Shown piece by piece: positions 46,689 through 58,035 of a stretch of DNA of 64,000 bases. The notes under the pieces are model-generated. The model saw nothing but the letters and a program-made list of their open reading frames with translations, did not search any database and had not been told where the DNA came from. Origin of the DNA: Ilyonectria destructans (taxonomy: Eukaryota; Ascomycota; Sordariomycetes; Hypocreales; Nectriaceae). The stretch spans positions 62,001 through 126,000 of the forward strand of contig JAHEWK010000012.1 in assembly GCA_020740775.1 (NCBI GenBank), given 5' to 3'. How positions within the stretch are numbered: the stretch's first letter is position 1; every line of letters starts with the position of its first letter. The translations under genes were made by a program, and so were the position numbers.

Positions 46689-48593
46689 ATGGAGTGCCTT
46701 AAGAACAAGTTCACCGGTGGCGTGCTTCTCGGAGGACGCTATCAAACAATCTCCCCCCTCAACCATGGTTCATTCGGTATGGTCTTCATGGCTCAGGATC
46801 TCGTCACCAACGAGACCGTTGCCATCAAGTGCATGGCCAAGATGTCCGCTTCTTCTGATGACGACACTTACTATGCCATTGATGAGAAGTCGGAGGAGTC
46901 TGTCCTGCATGGCCGCCTCGGATCTCACCCCAACATTGTCAACTTCCTCGACTCGTTTGAGACTGAGTCTCACTTGTATCTGGTTCTCGAGTACTGTGAG
47001 CAGGGAGATCTCTATGAGGCTATTCGCCACGGCCATGGACCCCTGGAGACCGAACACGTCCGCCAGTTCATGCTTGAACTTGTGGATGCCGTTGACTACG
47101 CTCACTCCAAGGGTGTCTACCATCGCGACATCAAGCCCGAGAACATCTTCCTCACCCAGGATGGTGCCATGAAGCTCGGCGATTGGGGTCTGGCAACTAC
47201 CGACAAGTGGTCCTACGAGATGACTGTCGGTAGTGACCGCTACATGGCTCCCGAGCAGTTCGACTCAGCCGGTGCCGGCTACTCTCCCTCCTCGGCTGAC
47301 ATCTGGGCCATTGGCATCTGCCTTCTCAACATTCTTTTCTCTCGCAACCCATTCACCACGCCGACCGAGGCCGACCCTTTGTTCCTGGATTACTCCCGGG
47401 ACAAGCAGTCTCTCTTTGACGTGTTCCCTTCGATGTCTCAGGACACGTACGAGGTGATTGTCCAGTGCATGAATCTCGACCCCAAGAGACGATCACTGGT
47501 CGGTGCCCGTGATGCTCTCCTCCGCCTCGTCAGCTTCACTGCTCAGGACGAGACCCTCGATGACTTCTGCAGCGCTGAGAAGACGACGGTGGCTACTGCC
47601 AACCGTGAGCCTCTCCGTACCCCCTCGATCCAGTCTCCCCAGGTCGAGACGGGAGCCTTCCCTTGGGCCAAGCATCTCCACACCCCTCATGCCGGTCGCC
47701 AGCTTAGCGTGATCCGCGACGACGAGAGCTACACTGAGGAGCTGTTCCCCAAGTCGGAAGCTACCACCACGGATTGGTGCTCTGCGGCTGCCCAGACTCC
47801 GATGTCGTCCATGGTTGACTCGCACTGGGGTGCGTCGATGAAGTCGTTCGCCCTGAACCCCATCACCCGACGCACCAAAGTGTCGCCCATGGCCGGTTCT
47901 CTTCCCATCACCATGGCCAAACCCATGACGTTGTCTATGTCGACAGTGTTTGGCCGAAAGGATGCCGTGTCCAAGAGCTGGAGCGACATGTGGGATGAGG
48001 ATGAGGACGAAGAGGAGGAACGCGAGCAGCAGATGAAGATGCTCCAGGAGCTCAACTCTCGCACCTGGAGCCACGAGAGCAAGGAGGAGGTCAAGGAGAC
48101 GGCCAAGGTCGAGCCTGAGCCGGAGATGGATATGGGAATGGAGCTCGAGATGGAGCTGGAGCACGAGCCGGAACTGGTCTCGCACACACATGACATCAAG
48201 GGTGATGTCGATGATGACCTGGTTGCCGATGGGTTCTTCTTCCACGAGGCGCCGGCATTGAAGCAGCACATGACGCTTGCCCCTCGCTACTCGCCTCCGC
48301 CAAAGCGGAGCCCGTTGGACAAGTGGGCGGCACTGGGTGAGCGCCGCCGGGGCCAACCCACAACTTTGGATTCTTTTACGTCGCCGGACTCTAAGCCGCG
48401 ACGACATTTTGGTTTTGGATACAAATCTTACGAAGCGGGCGTTTGGGATCATTCTAATTATAACAACAAACTCGGGGTCAAACAACATCAGCAAGAACGA
48501 GTCAAGGACCCTTGGAGCAAGGGAAGAGATTGGAATTGGCGCCGGGACAGGCGTACCGATCTCGGGGATGTGGAGTGGGTTGGAGGTTGGTAG
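46689..48593 (+). CDS. ran1: Serine/threonine protein kinase, Ran1/Pat1-Ksp1 family
   Basis: This family includes fission yeast Ran1/Pat1, which blocks meiosis, and budding yeast Ksp1, linked to PKA/TOR signalling and filamentous growth. It is a single exon of 634 aa. The kinase domain spans about residues 17-285. The glycine loop is N25-HGSFGMV, the ATP lysine K47 in VAIK, and the helix C glutamate E69 or E70. The catalytic loop is H145-RDIKPEN. The Mg2+ loop reads D165-W-G instead of DFG. The activation segment ends in APE (187-189). The C-terminal half is acidic and low complexity, with a Glu-rich run near 430-510, and is probably regulatory. The upstream region is unusually long. The exact ortholog within the family is inferred. 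Confidence 0.88.
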   Translation: MECLKNKFTGGVLLGGRYQTISPLNHGSFGMVFMAQDLVTNETVAIKCMAKMSASSDDDTYYAIDEKSEESVLHGRLGSHPNIVNFLDSFETESHLYLVLEYCEQGDLYEAIRHGHGPLETEHVRQFMLELVDAVDYAHSKGVYHRDIKPENIFLTQDGAMKLGDWGLATTDKWSYEMTVGSDRYMAPEQFDSAGAGYSPSSADIWAIGICLLNILFSRNPFTTPTEADPLFLDYSRDKQSLFDVFPSMSQDTYEVIVQCMNLDPKRRSLVGARDALLRLVSFTAQDETLDDFCSAEKTTVATANREPLRTPSIQSPQVETGAFPWAKHLHTPHAGRQLSVIRDDESYTEELFPKSEATTTDWCSAAAQTPMSSMVDSHWGASMKSFALNPITRRTKVSPMAGSLPITMAKPMTLSMSTVFGRKDAVSKSWSDMWDEDEDEEEEREQQMKMLQELNSRTWSHESKEEVKETAKVEPEPEMDMGMELEMELEHEPELVSHTHDIKGDVDDDLVADGFFFHEAPALKQHMTLAPRYSPPPKRSPLDKWAALGERRRGQPTTLDSFTSPDSKPRRHFGFGYKSYEAGVWDHSNYNNKLGVKQHQQERVKDPWSKGRDWNWRRDRRTDLGDVEWVGGW

Positions 48594-50260
48594 GAGATTG
48601 AGTCTCTACTGCAACTTCCAATCGTGGTTGGGCCCGTCTCTCTCTCAGTGTGAGGAGACGTGAGCCTTAACTCGCTTTCTGTGTATTAGATATTTCTAGA
48701 AATAATGGCCAAAATACCAGAAGTTACCCACTCAAACAAAGATTTGCTCTTGGTGATTTACAGTGAACGGATAGCTGGACAGGAGGTAATTGAGGGGTAG
48801 GTCGTGTGATGCTCCTAACTGTCGCTCTCCGCACGGCGTATTCCTCTTCAGCCGGACTCAGTGCCGTCTGGCTGTCTGGTCCGACACTAACATTGTAGTG
48901 TTGTGTCGTCATGGCCATGTTTCACAGTGAGTTCCCTATTCCCTATCTCTCCGTCTTGGTAAGTTAGACGAGGCCGTCCGGGTGTCCCAGATGAGGTGCC
49001 CCAGGTGCCGATATGCACCAGAGGGTGCGAGTCAGGGGGTGTGGCAGAAGGCGTCGTGGGACCATGGACATGCACGTCCAGCCATACAGAGGCAGCGAGC
49101 GGCGCTGTGGATGAGGAATGTGTGTGTGTGGATGTGGTGCATTGGGTGCATTGGGTGCATCGGATGCATTGGTGGGGTGGCGATCCCCGGACGGAAGGTC
49201 GTGCCCCTCTTTTGGAACTTGGTCTTTTGACTTTGGGAAGCGGGATTTGCTTTTGGCATGCGTGGACGGATGCGCAGGACCATGGCGTGGTTCGAGGCAG
49301 TGTGCAGGGAGGGGACGTCATAAGCGGGGTGGTTATCAAGTGTGTTTGGGAGTTGTGAGAGATAGAGAGGTCGCTGGAATGGACTGCAGATAACACGGGG
49401 GTTGATACGAGATAGTGGTTGATGATGGACACCTCGTTGAGTTTTGGCGGTACAGGGTAAGTAGCCGGGACTTGCACTCGGCACTCACAAGGTGAGCACG
49501 CGGGCACGTTCCCTCCACACATCCATCGCCAGGCTCTAGGGTAAGTCTCATCTACCACACCATCACGGGACAAAGACAGGACGCCGGTGCCGGCGCAGCA
49601 CCCGTCCAGTACCGAGCGGTTTCATTCATACTTCCTCCTTGCATACATGTGTGCGTGCATCGCCCGTTATGATTCCTCGGTGGCGTCATGACAGCCGTCT
49701 CCGCGTGATTTCGGATGCACGTCCACTGCTAAACGCACGCGTTGACTTGACTCGTACGCTAGCATTGAACGGGAGGTATAAGCGGGAGTGCGCATGCGAT
49801 AGTACACATATTCCGGCTCCAATCGCGACGACAGGATATTATGCAATGGAAGACGGTCGAAGGGTGTGACATTGAGGGTTGGATGATCAACGAGGGTAGA
49901 CGATATGAAGCATATTGTGTGGTGTGTATGTCTTTCGTACTGTACCAACAGCCGTATATGAAGGCATAACGCTGATAGGTTGACGTGCCAACACGTACCT
50001 TTGAGGCCCCAAAGTATTCATGATGATCGACATGCTAGATATGACATGTGCCTCGTACTGTGATCCCCTCCCTGTATCTGTACCTCATACACATGGCATC
50101 ATCTCCCTGGCAACTCTCACATTACATCACCCAGCGCCCACCAATGAATACTTTCCAGACATGATCGATCCAAAAGCAGCAACCCAACTCCCATGTCCAT
50201 GCAAGTGAAGGCGACCCAAAACACAAACACAAACACCAACCAAAAGCCAGCCAGCCATGT
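48594..50260. other. Intergenic region between kinase and amino-acid transporter
   Basis: This 1.67 kb must hold the 3' ends of two convergent genes, more than they need. A decamer-like TGCATTGGG repeat lies at 49139-49172. No protein or structured RNA was recognised. Confidence 0.45.
49139..49172. repeat. Imperfect tandem TGCATTGGG repeats
   Basis: Three to four imperfect copies of a 9-10-nt unit are found just after a short GT-rich run. Confidence 0.75.
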
Positions 50261-52524
50261 TTAATCAGCGCCAATGAGATGCTTCGGCAAAAACGTCCAG
50301 ATCGTACCCAGCGTACCCAGAATTCCAAAAACAACCAGGAGAACCCACGAAACCAACCGCTCTCGCACGGAGATGTCCTTCCAGAACAATTTCAAGTGGA
50401 ATGAGATGGGCAGGATGATGGAGATGAGTGTGCACAGGGCCGCGCCCAGGAACGCGCAGACCGAGTCGAACGACGGGATCACGATGGAGATGCAGAGCAG
50501 GAGCACCACCACAAAGACGCGCACAAGGCCTCGAGTGATCTGCGTGGCCATGGTCGAGGCCCCGTCCGAGGGCTGTCCGTGATGGTGGTGATGGTCCTGG
50601 TGCACTCCACAGATGACGTCTAGAGTTGTGATGATGGGACGCGAGTTGAGAGGGATTTTGGTCAGGGGGATGATGGCGATGAAAACGCACATCAGAACCG
50701 TGAGACCGTCGGGGTATCCCGACGTCTTGAGAATGTTGGATGTGATGGCCTCGCGGATACCGTCTCCAAACATGAGCACGCCAATGACGGCTAGACAAGT
50801 GTCTAGGACGTACTAATCACCCGCAAGAGTCAGTCAACAGACCTATCTGAGGGCATGAAGGGAGCATAGAGCTGGCTTACCGAGAAGGAAAATGTGACAT
50901 TGACTGCCTTCTTCCACTTGTAAGGGTGACGCATATCACGATAGATCTGCCAAGTGTTAGCCGTCTGCGTGTGCAAGACCACGCCTAACAGAAACATACC
51001 GAAGGGAAAACGGAGTGAGCGCCCCAGGGGCTAGCAAGAAGTCCATATGCCAGGGGAAGGGCAAGCCAGTTCTCAGGCAACAGGTACGTGACAGCTGGTT
51101 CCCTGAGCGAACCCGGCGTATGCGGTTTCACCAGGCCGTCAATGACGACGATGCAAACAACTGTTGCTGGTGAGTAGATGGACGGACAAAGTGAGACACG
51201 GAGAAGGACGTACTGCAAAATGTGGAGAAGATGCCAATTACGCTGGTGTAGCTGAGGAAGCGCAGGGGCATGGCATTGAGCATCAGAACTAGGACGGCTG
51301 CCGTGCACTTCCAAATGTTGACCGTCGCAAAGCCCGGGAGCAACAGATCCAGGGAGTCGGCAAAGAGGATAACGAGGGCGACATTGGCGCTGATGAGCTC
51401 CAGCGTGAACAGGGCTGAGACGACAACTCGCGCCCGAGCTCCAAACGAGACGTAGGCCAAGTCGGAGTAGGTGATGAGGGTCCGGTCGTAATCCATGCAC
51501 TTGGCCAGCAGCTTTCCGGTGTGGGATGTGACGGCTGCCGTGAGGGTGAGGATGAAGAGGCCTGGAATCCAACCGCTCATCCGGAAAGCCAGAGGCAGAC
51601 TGAGCAGGCCAACGCCGATGATGGCGTTGATGGAGTTGAATACGGACTGGGGGAGAGTGCTTTGTCCCTCGACTGCCAGCACCACCTTGTCGCCCTCCTT
51701 GACCTCCTTGACGAGGATGGGCTGGTGCTCGCCATGCGCAGCGCCCTCGCCGTCCTCCTCGTCTTCGCCAATCCAGCCGGGAGCCTGCCCGACGGAGAGG
51801 CGGTGGCGCATCGTGCTGTCGATGGTGCCGTAGTGCGAGCCATAGCTTCCAATAATGGACGGCGTTGCGAGGTGCGGTGGAACGGCAAATATGCTGGACC
51901 GACTGGACGGAGATCCGGTAGGCACCGCGCCGGCCGCCATCTCGGGATCAAGCAACGGCTTGCTCTCACGCTCTCGAAAGCTGTCTCGCACGAGAATCGG
52001 TGACGAGCCGTAACTGGCGCTGGCCTCATCATCTTGGCTCGAGGCCTCAAGATGTTGCCTCAGCAAGCTCGTCTGAGGCGCCGATGCGGCGTTGTCGACG
52101 TGGCTGCGACCATACTGGACGTTCTCGGCGTCTTGATCCGGGGCATAGACGAAGCTCGGGCGTCGGGGAATGACTTCAGGGAAGCCTGCGGCCCTTTGCC
52201 AGCTCCGGGCGAAAGATCTGAAGCTATTGACGCCTCCAATGTCGGCAATGGCAGCAAGGTGGTTTGTGACGGAGGACCTGTTTGATTGAGAGCGACGAGT
52301 TAGCCTTGTAATTTTATTTAATCGACGAGGGTATAGTACCGTCTGCGACTCATGAATGCGCCGCTGGCGCGGTTGGCAGCGTCGAGTTCACCACCGTTGT
52401 CGTTATCATCGTCATCGAGTAGCGCCTGCTCCTCGGCGAGGGCGCTCGACGTCAAACTGCCGGTAGGCGAAGGTCGGCCATCGTACTGGTCCCAATTGGT
52501 TGGGTTTCGCGCGGCCGGGGGCAT
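50261..52524 (-). CDS. avt1: Vacuolar amino-acid transporter, Avt1 type (AAAP family)
   Basis: This is a proton-coupled amino-acid transporter of the AAAP/SLC32-36 superfamily; close relatives load amino acids into the vacuole. Minus-strand exons are 52340-52524, 51214-52277, 51000-51160, 50881-50946 and 50261-50812. Introns are 53-68 nt and the product is 675 aa. Residues 1-260 form a hydrophilic, Ser/Asp-rich tail as in yeast Avt1. The transport core starts with STLPQSVFNSINAIIGVGLLSLPLAF, the family signature in helix 1. Roughly eleven membrane helices follow, ending in VLLVVFGILGTLGTIW. A His-rich HQDHHHHHG loop is present between late helices. Amino-acid specificity and direction are inferred. 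Confidence 0.9.
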
Positions 52525-54578
52525 TGTTCCGTAGCCTCAACCCGTGTCGGTTGTGCTTTTGGCGTTTTGCTTCTGAGGCCCGTGGCTGAAAATATATTTT
52601 TTGTCTCGACCCTGACGTCCAACTTCTCTGTCGCAAGTGGCTCGTTTGCCCCCCGCACAGAGCACAGACAAGCGAGGTGGCGGGGTGGCGAAACACGGGC
52701 CGTTGGTAACAGAACGGGATGGCCTATTGCGAGAGTCGGCGAGTGAGAGAATGCAATAGCCGCGATAGACGAGCGCAAAGTTTTCGTGTCTGGACAGAAG
52801 TGGCGGTTGGTGGCGGAAACCGGGAGGTGGAGGATAGGAGATGGAGGTAGTTGTAGGCGGAGCAGATGATCGACTGCGACCTCGCAATGCTGGAATGAAA
52901 AGGGTGATCACGTAAACGCAACAGCGCAGCAACAAGACCCAGAGGCAAGAGAACGAGCACGAGTTTTGAGGAGAGAGGGAGGCTGTCCGGAAGAGTAGGT
53001 CACGCGTCTTGTCTAGCTGGCGTTCGTTGCGGGCGGACCAAGAAGCGAGACTTGACGGAACGATATGACGCTTATCGCAAGACAGGGAGGCTCGGGCAGA
53101 TAGATGCACTACCTTGACTGGGCGCTCTCGTTGGTATCCGCCGATGGGAAGGGATAGGAGGGAGCTAGGACAAGGGCACCGCTGCAATGCAACCGTTCGG
53201 CGCCCCGGTAGCCGTCGCCGTTGCGTAGTCCGTCGCTCGTAGCTCGTCGCTTGTAGCCCGTGGCCCGTAGCCGCCGCCGCCGGAGTGGATTGATATAAAT
53301 GGAAGAGTCTGCCTAGGTTAGTAATAAGAGGGCTAGGCGCCGGCTGCCTTTGTGGGTTTGATGCGGAAATACAGCCTCTCCTAGGCAGCGCGGTAATGCC
53401 GTTGGCTGTGTAGTGATACTGATGGTATCTGCAGGACGGGCACAGCCATGCACAGTGATGCAAGTCCGCAAGAGATAGGCCAGATACCGGTACTGGATGT
53501 AATAACACAGGGCCGAAGGGGGGACCAGGGAGCTCCAACGAACCCCCGGTCCGCGTTAGCCTGCCCGGTGGTGGATGGTGTGGCGTGAACCGCGGGGAAG
53601 ACAGAGCCCGCCGACATCCAACGACAGACGCGTGATTAGATGAGATATGGAGTCTTTTTCATTCTTCGCTAGGTGTAGTTGGGAAGGTCGCTCTTTGCTC
53701 CGTGTTGTGCGCTGCGCTGCTCTTCTCCGTGCTGTGCTGTAGGAGTAATATCTTGCCTCTCTCCGTCTCTGCCTCTGTCGTTTGTGACGGCGAATCCATC
53801 ATCGTACGGCATCTTCAGTCTTCGTCACAGTCGTTGGTCGCCTTCCAGGATGGCCATCCATCCACCCACAAGGCGCCCACTTACGCCGAGGCATCTCCTG
53901 CATGTCTTGCTGCATTCGTTGATTCATCTCCACTGCAATCGGTCAATTCAACTGCTGTGAGCTCAGGGTCGGTTTGATGGTGGTGGAGACAACATAATTA
54001 GCGGCGACAGGACCCCAGTCCTGCCCACATCCAGAGGGAGGCAGCGGGCGTTGGTGAGCCGCAATGGCCTGGGCTGTTATGTAATTTGATGGACCCAGGA
54101 AGTGGCTAGAGAACGGTCTGGGTCGGCGTCTCTGGCGAAATGGATTTGCTTGATGAAGATGCTGCTCTATCCTCTATCTGTGGGTGTGAGGTAGTTGAGC
54201 ATGGCATGTGAGGTCGTAATTTGCATTTCTGTGGCGGAGCAAAGATAAGGAATTGGCCCAGGTCTTTGGTTGTCAGATTGCCGCATCTCCCGTGCACGCA
54301 CTGGCAAACTTAGATGCGATCATGCGACGGACCATCGTATCCTTATCGGGCTCTTATCTTATCAGACCCTGCAACGTCCATCCACCCACCACGCGCCTAC
54401 GAAAAAGTTCATGCACGTCACCACACCCCTTCACATAGACTTCACCTCCACAGAGCGACCTACGTAGACAGCTCTCTCTTTCACCTTCGATGCCAATCCT
54501 GCACCCCAGGCCTTATACCCTCCCCATCTAGCTTGCCCCCCCCACAATGCTCAACGCCCGCCGTCAACAGCACCGACA
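52525..54578. promoter_or_regulatory. Divergent region between avt1 and rmp1
   Basis: This is 2.05 kb without a recognised gene. The avt1 side (52.5-53.3 kb) is pyrimidine-rich on the minus strand, suggesting a long leader; the large minus-strand frame there is compositionally biased and not a known protein. Confidence 0.45.
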
Positions 54579-55398
54579 ATGAAGCGCAACGCCAGCTCCA
54601 GCTCCAGCTCCAAGCCCCTCCATAAACACCAACCCTCCTCCACCAAGCCGTCGTCCGTTTCCTCAGCTCTCTCTCCCGAGTCCCTCTCCCAAATTCACAC
54701 CTCCCTCGCCCCTATCCTTTCCATCCTCCACGCCGTCGCCCACCGCCACTGCAATCAGCACTCCGCTTCTCACTGGTGGGCTGCCTTTGCTCTCCTCCGC
54801 CGCGCAGCCCGCAACCTCGGTGCTGCCCTGCTCCGCCGCTCGCGCCGCGCCGATCACGACCTTCCCGCGGTAGTCCACGCAAAGTGGATGACATGCCATG
54901 TCGTCCCGCGCGCATACATGTAGGCCACGGCGAACCGGAAGTTGACGTTCGAAGCACATGCTAACAACAACCAGCGCCTTCACGCAACTCGCCGCCGATA
55001 ATCAGCACGCGCCCTTGGGCCTCATGCTCCTTGCTGCCCTCGCGCGCATCAACAGCCTACTATCCCACCTCGTCCCTTCCGACCGTACCTCCGATTCTGC
55101 CACCACGCCTGCTACCGCCATAACACCAAACACCGAATCGTCTTCCGCCCGTCCTGGCGAAGAAGTAGACTTGGGCGTCGCCGTCTCCCGTGATGAAGTT
55201 GCCATTCCCAAGCCATCAAAGCAAGAACCAGATCGTGGGGCGCCTAAGGAGTCAAGTTCCAAAGGGGCAAAGGCCAAAAAGCATGTGAAGAACATGAGAG
55301 ACGTTGTCGAGGACACACCCGGGGATCAAAAGGAAAAGAAAAGGAAAAAGAAGAAGAAGGGCGACGATGCCTTGTCCAGTCTCTTCGGCTCCCTCTAA
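54579..55398 (+). CDS. rmp1: RNase MRP protein subunit Rmp1-like
   Basis: Rmp1 is a protein specific to RNase MRP, the ribonucleoprotein that cuts pre-rRNA and certain mRNAs. Exons are 54579-54919 and 54975-55398, joined in phase as AT|C; the intron is 55 nt and the product is 254 aa. The family core runs from about residue 30 to 150. It starts with HTSLAPILSILHAVAHRHCNQH. The diagnostic HWWAAFALLRR comes next, then VVPRAYIAFTQLAADNQHAPLGLMLLAALARI across the splice. The C-terminal tail is disordered and ends in a very basic KEKKRKKKKKGDD run before SSLFGSL, consistent with RNA binding and nucleolar location. The protein is small and fast-evolving, so assignment rests on these two blocks. Confidence 0.85.
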
Positions 55399-55942
55399 AC
55401 CTCTAACACCTCATGTTGGTTTCCCGGTATATATCATTTAATAGTTTTGGCGCAAGGAACGATACCCCGAGAGTCAACCAGGTAGTCACGACTTTTTACC
55501 TGCAAGCAAAGAAAAAAGTATAATCATTCATTATAAACACAATTCACACAACACAAAATAATGAGCCGGCGAGTATTCCTTACAAAGCCTCCCTCCCACA
55601 CGTCCAGTCCAAAGAGGGTTGCTTCTCATTCCTTCCCATAGCGCCACCCCGCGGATATCCTCCCCCAGGTTGAGCATTTGGCATGTCCTATCCCAAGAAA
55701 CAGAAAAGTCGTCGCCGCTCTCGCTTCCAGGCACAATCAAGCTCCCACTTCCCATCACATAGCTCCCAGGTTTCTCACTCCTATCCACATCCTCGGAACT
55801 TCTCTCCCGCTAAGTATGGCGTTTCTCTCATCCTCATGGGGTTTGCCTCTGCTTGCTTTTGAAATTTTGACGCCAAACCATAAGACCAAACAACAAAGAC
55901 AGAGAGGCGTGAACAGACAGACGGATAGGTCAATCAATCCGT
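55399..55942. other. Convergent 3' region rmp1/tup1
   Basis: A 544-bp tail-to-tail gap. An A-rich stretch near 55505-55560 may hold polyadenylation signals. No gene is seen. Confidence 0.45.
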
Positions 55943-58035
55943 CTAGTAGGGGCGGTAGGACCAGATGCGGGCCTTCATATCGCCCGAACCAGTAGCGAAG
56001 TAACCGCCTTGGGGGCTGGGAGCCACCGAGATGACCGAGTTCTTGTGACCCTGGAGCATGAGTTGGGTGGTACCGGTGCGAGGGTCCCAGAACTGGACAC
56101 CGCGATCCTTGGATCCGGACAGTACCCAGTTGGCATCGGGAGTGAGTGCAACCGAGAGCACGAAGTCGCGGTGGCCTTCGAATGTCTTGACGCACTTGCC
56201 GCCCTTGGGGCCGGGGTTGGGGCCGTTGCGAGGGGTGCTGAGCTCCCACATCTTGATCGTTCGGTCCAAGCTGCCACTGACGAGATCCTTGCCGTTGGGC
56301 GAGAAGGCGACAGAGTAAACGGAGTCCTTGTGGCCGTCGGGGCCCTCAAGACGCTCCACCAAGAAGCCGGAGTGAATGTCCCACACGCGGACGCTCTTGT
56401 CCAGGGAACCTGCCGCAACGTACTGGGTGTCGGGCGAGATGGCCACAGTCGTGACACCGTCCTCGATCGTGAGAGTGAGGGTGTTGGTACCCTGCTCGAT
56501 ATCCCACAGGCGGACAGTCCTGTCGCCACTGCCGGAGGCGATCGTTCGTCCGTCACGCGCAAAGTCCAGAGAGTAAATATCCTGCTCGTGGCCAGAGAAG
56601 TGGTTGCGAATCGTTCGGCTTTGGATATCCCAGACCTAGATAAATGGTTAGCATACGCGGGCTACAACGTATCAACGTAATTTCAACGTACTCTGATCAG
56701 TTTATCCTCGGCACCGGTGGCCAGGTAGCGGCCGTCGGGGCTGAAGCAGACGCTGCGGATGTACAGATCTGCGCTCATGTCGGCAGCGTTGTGGTCCTCG
56801 AGAACACAGACCTTCTCACCAGTCTGAACGTCGAAAATCTGGGCGGATCGGTTGCAGCCAGTGGCGACGTACTTACCATCGTGGCTGAACCTCACGCAGC
56901 ACACAACGCTTTCGTGGCTGAGGGAATGGACCAGGTCGACATCTAGAACGCGCTGCACCTGGGGGTTGAAGATGGCATACCAGTCGTTGCCAGTCTTCTT
57001 GTTGTGGGGAGCCACAGCATCGACCTCGAGATCGCCGAGGGCGTTACCAACGGGAGGAGCGCGAGGACCACCCATGCGAGCGTGGTCGGGAGTGGGATGG
57101 CTGACCTGCGGCGACTGGGCGTTGCCGGGATAGGGCACAGGAGTGTTGATTTGAGGAGTCGCGGGGCCGACGGCGTTGGGGGGCCGGCCGATGCCTCGCC
57201 TGCCCGGGCCGGGAGAAGCAGTGCTCTGCGGCGGCTGGGGACCCATGCCATTGGCGACGGGGCCTTGAGGATAGCCCTGGGAGTAGGGCGGCTGCTGCTG
57301 GCTGCTGGGGTGAGGAGGGACGGGGAGGCCGGGAGGGCCTTGAGCCATCTGGTGCTGAGGTCCCAGCTGCTCCTGAGGAGGAGGGTGCTGCTGGGGAGGA
57401 GGCTGCTGCTGTTGTTGCGCGGGAGGCTGTTGACCTTGCTGCTGGCCCTGCTGTTGCTGCTGGGGCGGGGCGAGACCTCCCTGGCTGCCGCCAGCCATGA
57501 TACCGCTAAAGAGACCGTTACCGGGCGCGATAGAAGGAGGCTGCTGCGAAGGGCCGGCGTGCTGAGGCGGGCCGGGGATGCCAGGCTGAGGGGCACCTTT
57601 TCGGGCAGCCTCGAGCTGATGTCGGAGCATGCTGATCTCCTCCTCGTACCTAAAAGTCAACCAGTCAGTGCGCAGGTTCCAAAGCGGATTAGTTATCGAG
57701 AAGGGAGACTCACTTTTGCTTGAGAGTCATGTGAGTCTGCTCCATGGCGTAGACCTTTTCCCGGACGAGCTGCATCTCACTGACTTGCGCCGAGACTGGG
57801 AAAAATGGTTAGCTGAGGCTCCGAGGCTGAGGCAGCGTGGCGCGCCGGAGCGGCAACGACACGAAGCCTTTGGGAGAGGCGCGGGTGAGGGGTGAGACGT
57901 ACTCTGATGCTCGAAGCCCTCGGTCTGGCGCATCTGCGTCTCGAATTCGGCCCTGATCTGCTCGAGCAGCTCGTTGAGGCGAGCCGAGTTGCCTGGGGGG
58001 ACGCCCCCCATGCCGCGATGCGGGTACATGGACAT
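55943..58035 (-). CDS. rco1: Transcriptional co-repressor Tup1/Rco1
   Basis: Tup1 (Rco1 in Neurospora, RcoA in Aspergillus) forms the Tup1-Ssn6 co-repressor, which silences genes for sugar response, development and secondary metabolism. Minus-strand exons are 57903-58035, 57714-57795, 56692-57649 and 55943-56635, with introns of 107, 64 and 56 nt. The product is 621 aa. Residues 1-80 form the tetramerising coiled coil ([19 protein letters not shown], then MRQ...). About 85-270 is Gln/Pro-rich with [14 protein letters not shown]. From about 330 to the end there are seven WD40 repeats, with [44 protein letters not shown] and [11 protein letters not shown] among them. The C-terminus [13 protein letters not shown] is nearly invariant. 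The start at 58035 is the first ATG; a second follows two codons later. Confidence 0.97.

Noticed and set aside
47493..48494. 333-aa frame antisense to the kinase C-terminal half
   Set aside because: It mirrors codon bias of the acidic kinase tail (Leu/Arg/His-rich) and has no independent support.
52537..53538. 333-aa minus-strand open frame upstream of avt1
   Set aside because: Low-complexity, no family features, and directly continuous with the probable avt1 leader.
57004..57723. 239-aa frame antisense to the Gln/Pro region of tup1
   Set aside because: A shadow of CAG/CCN-rich codons; Leu/Arg repeats only.
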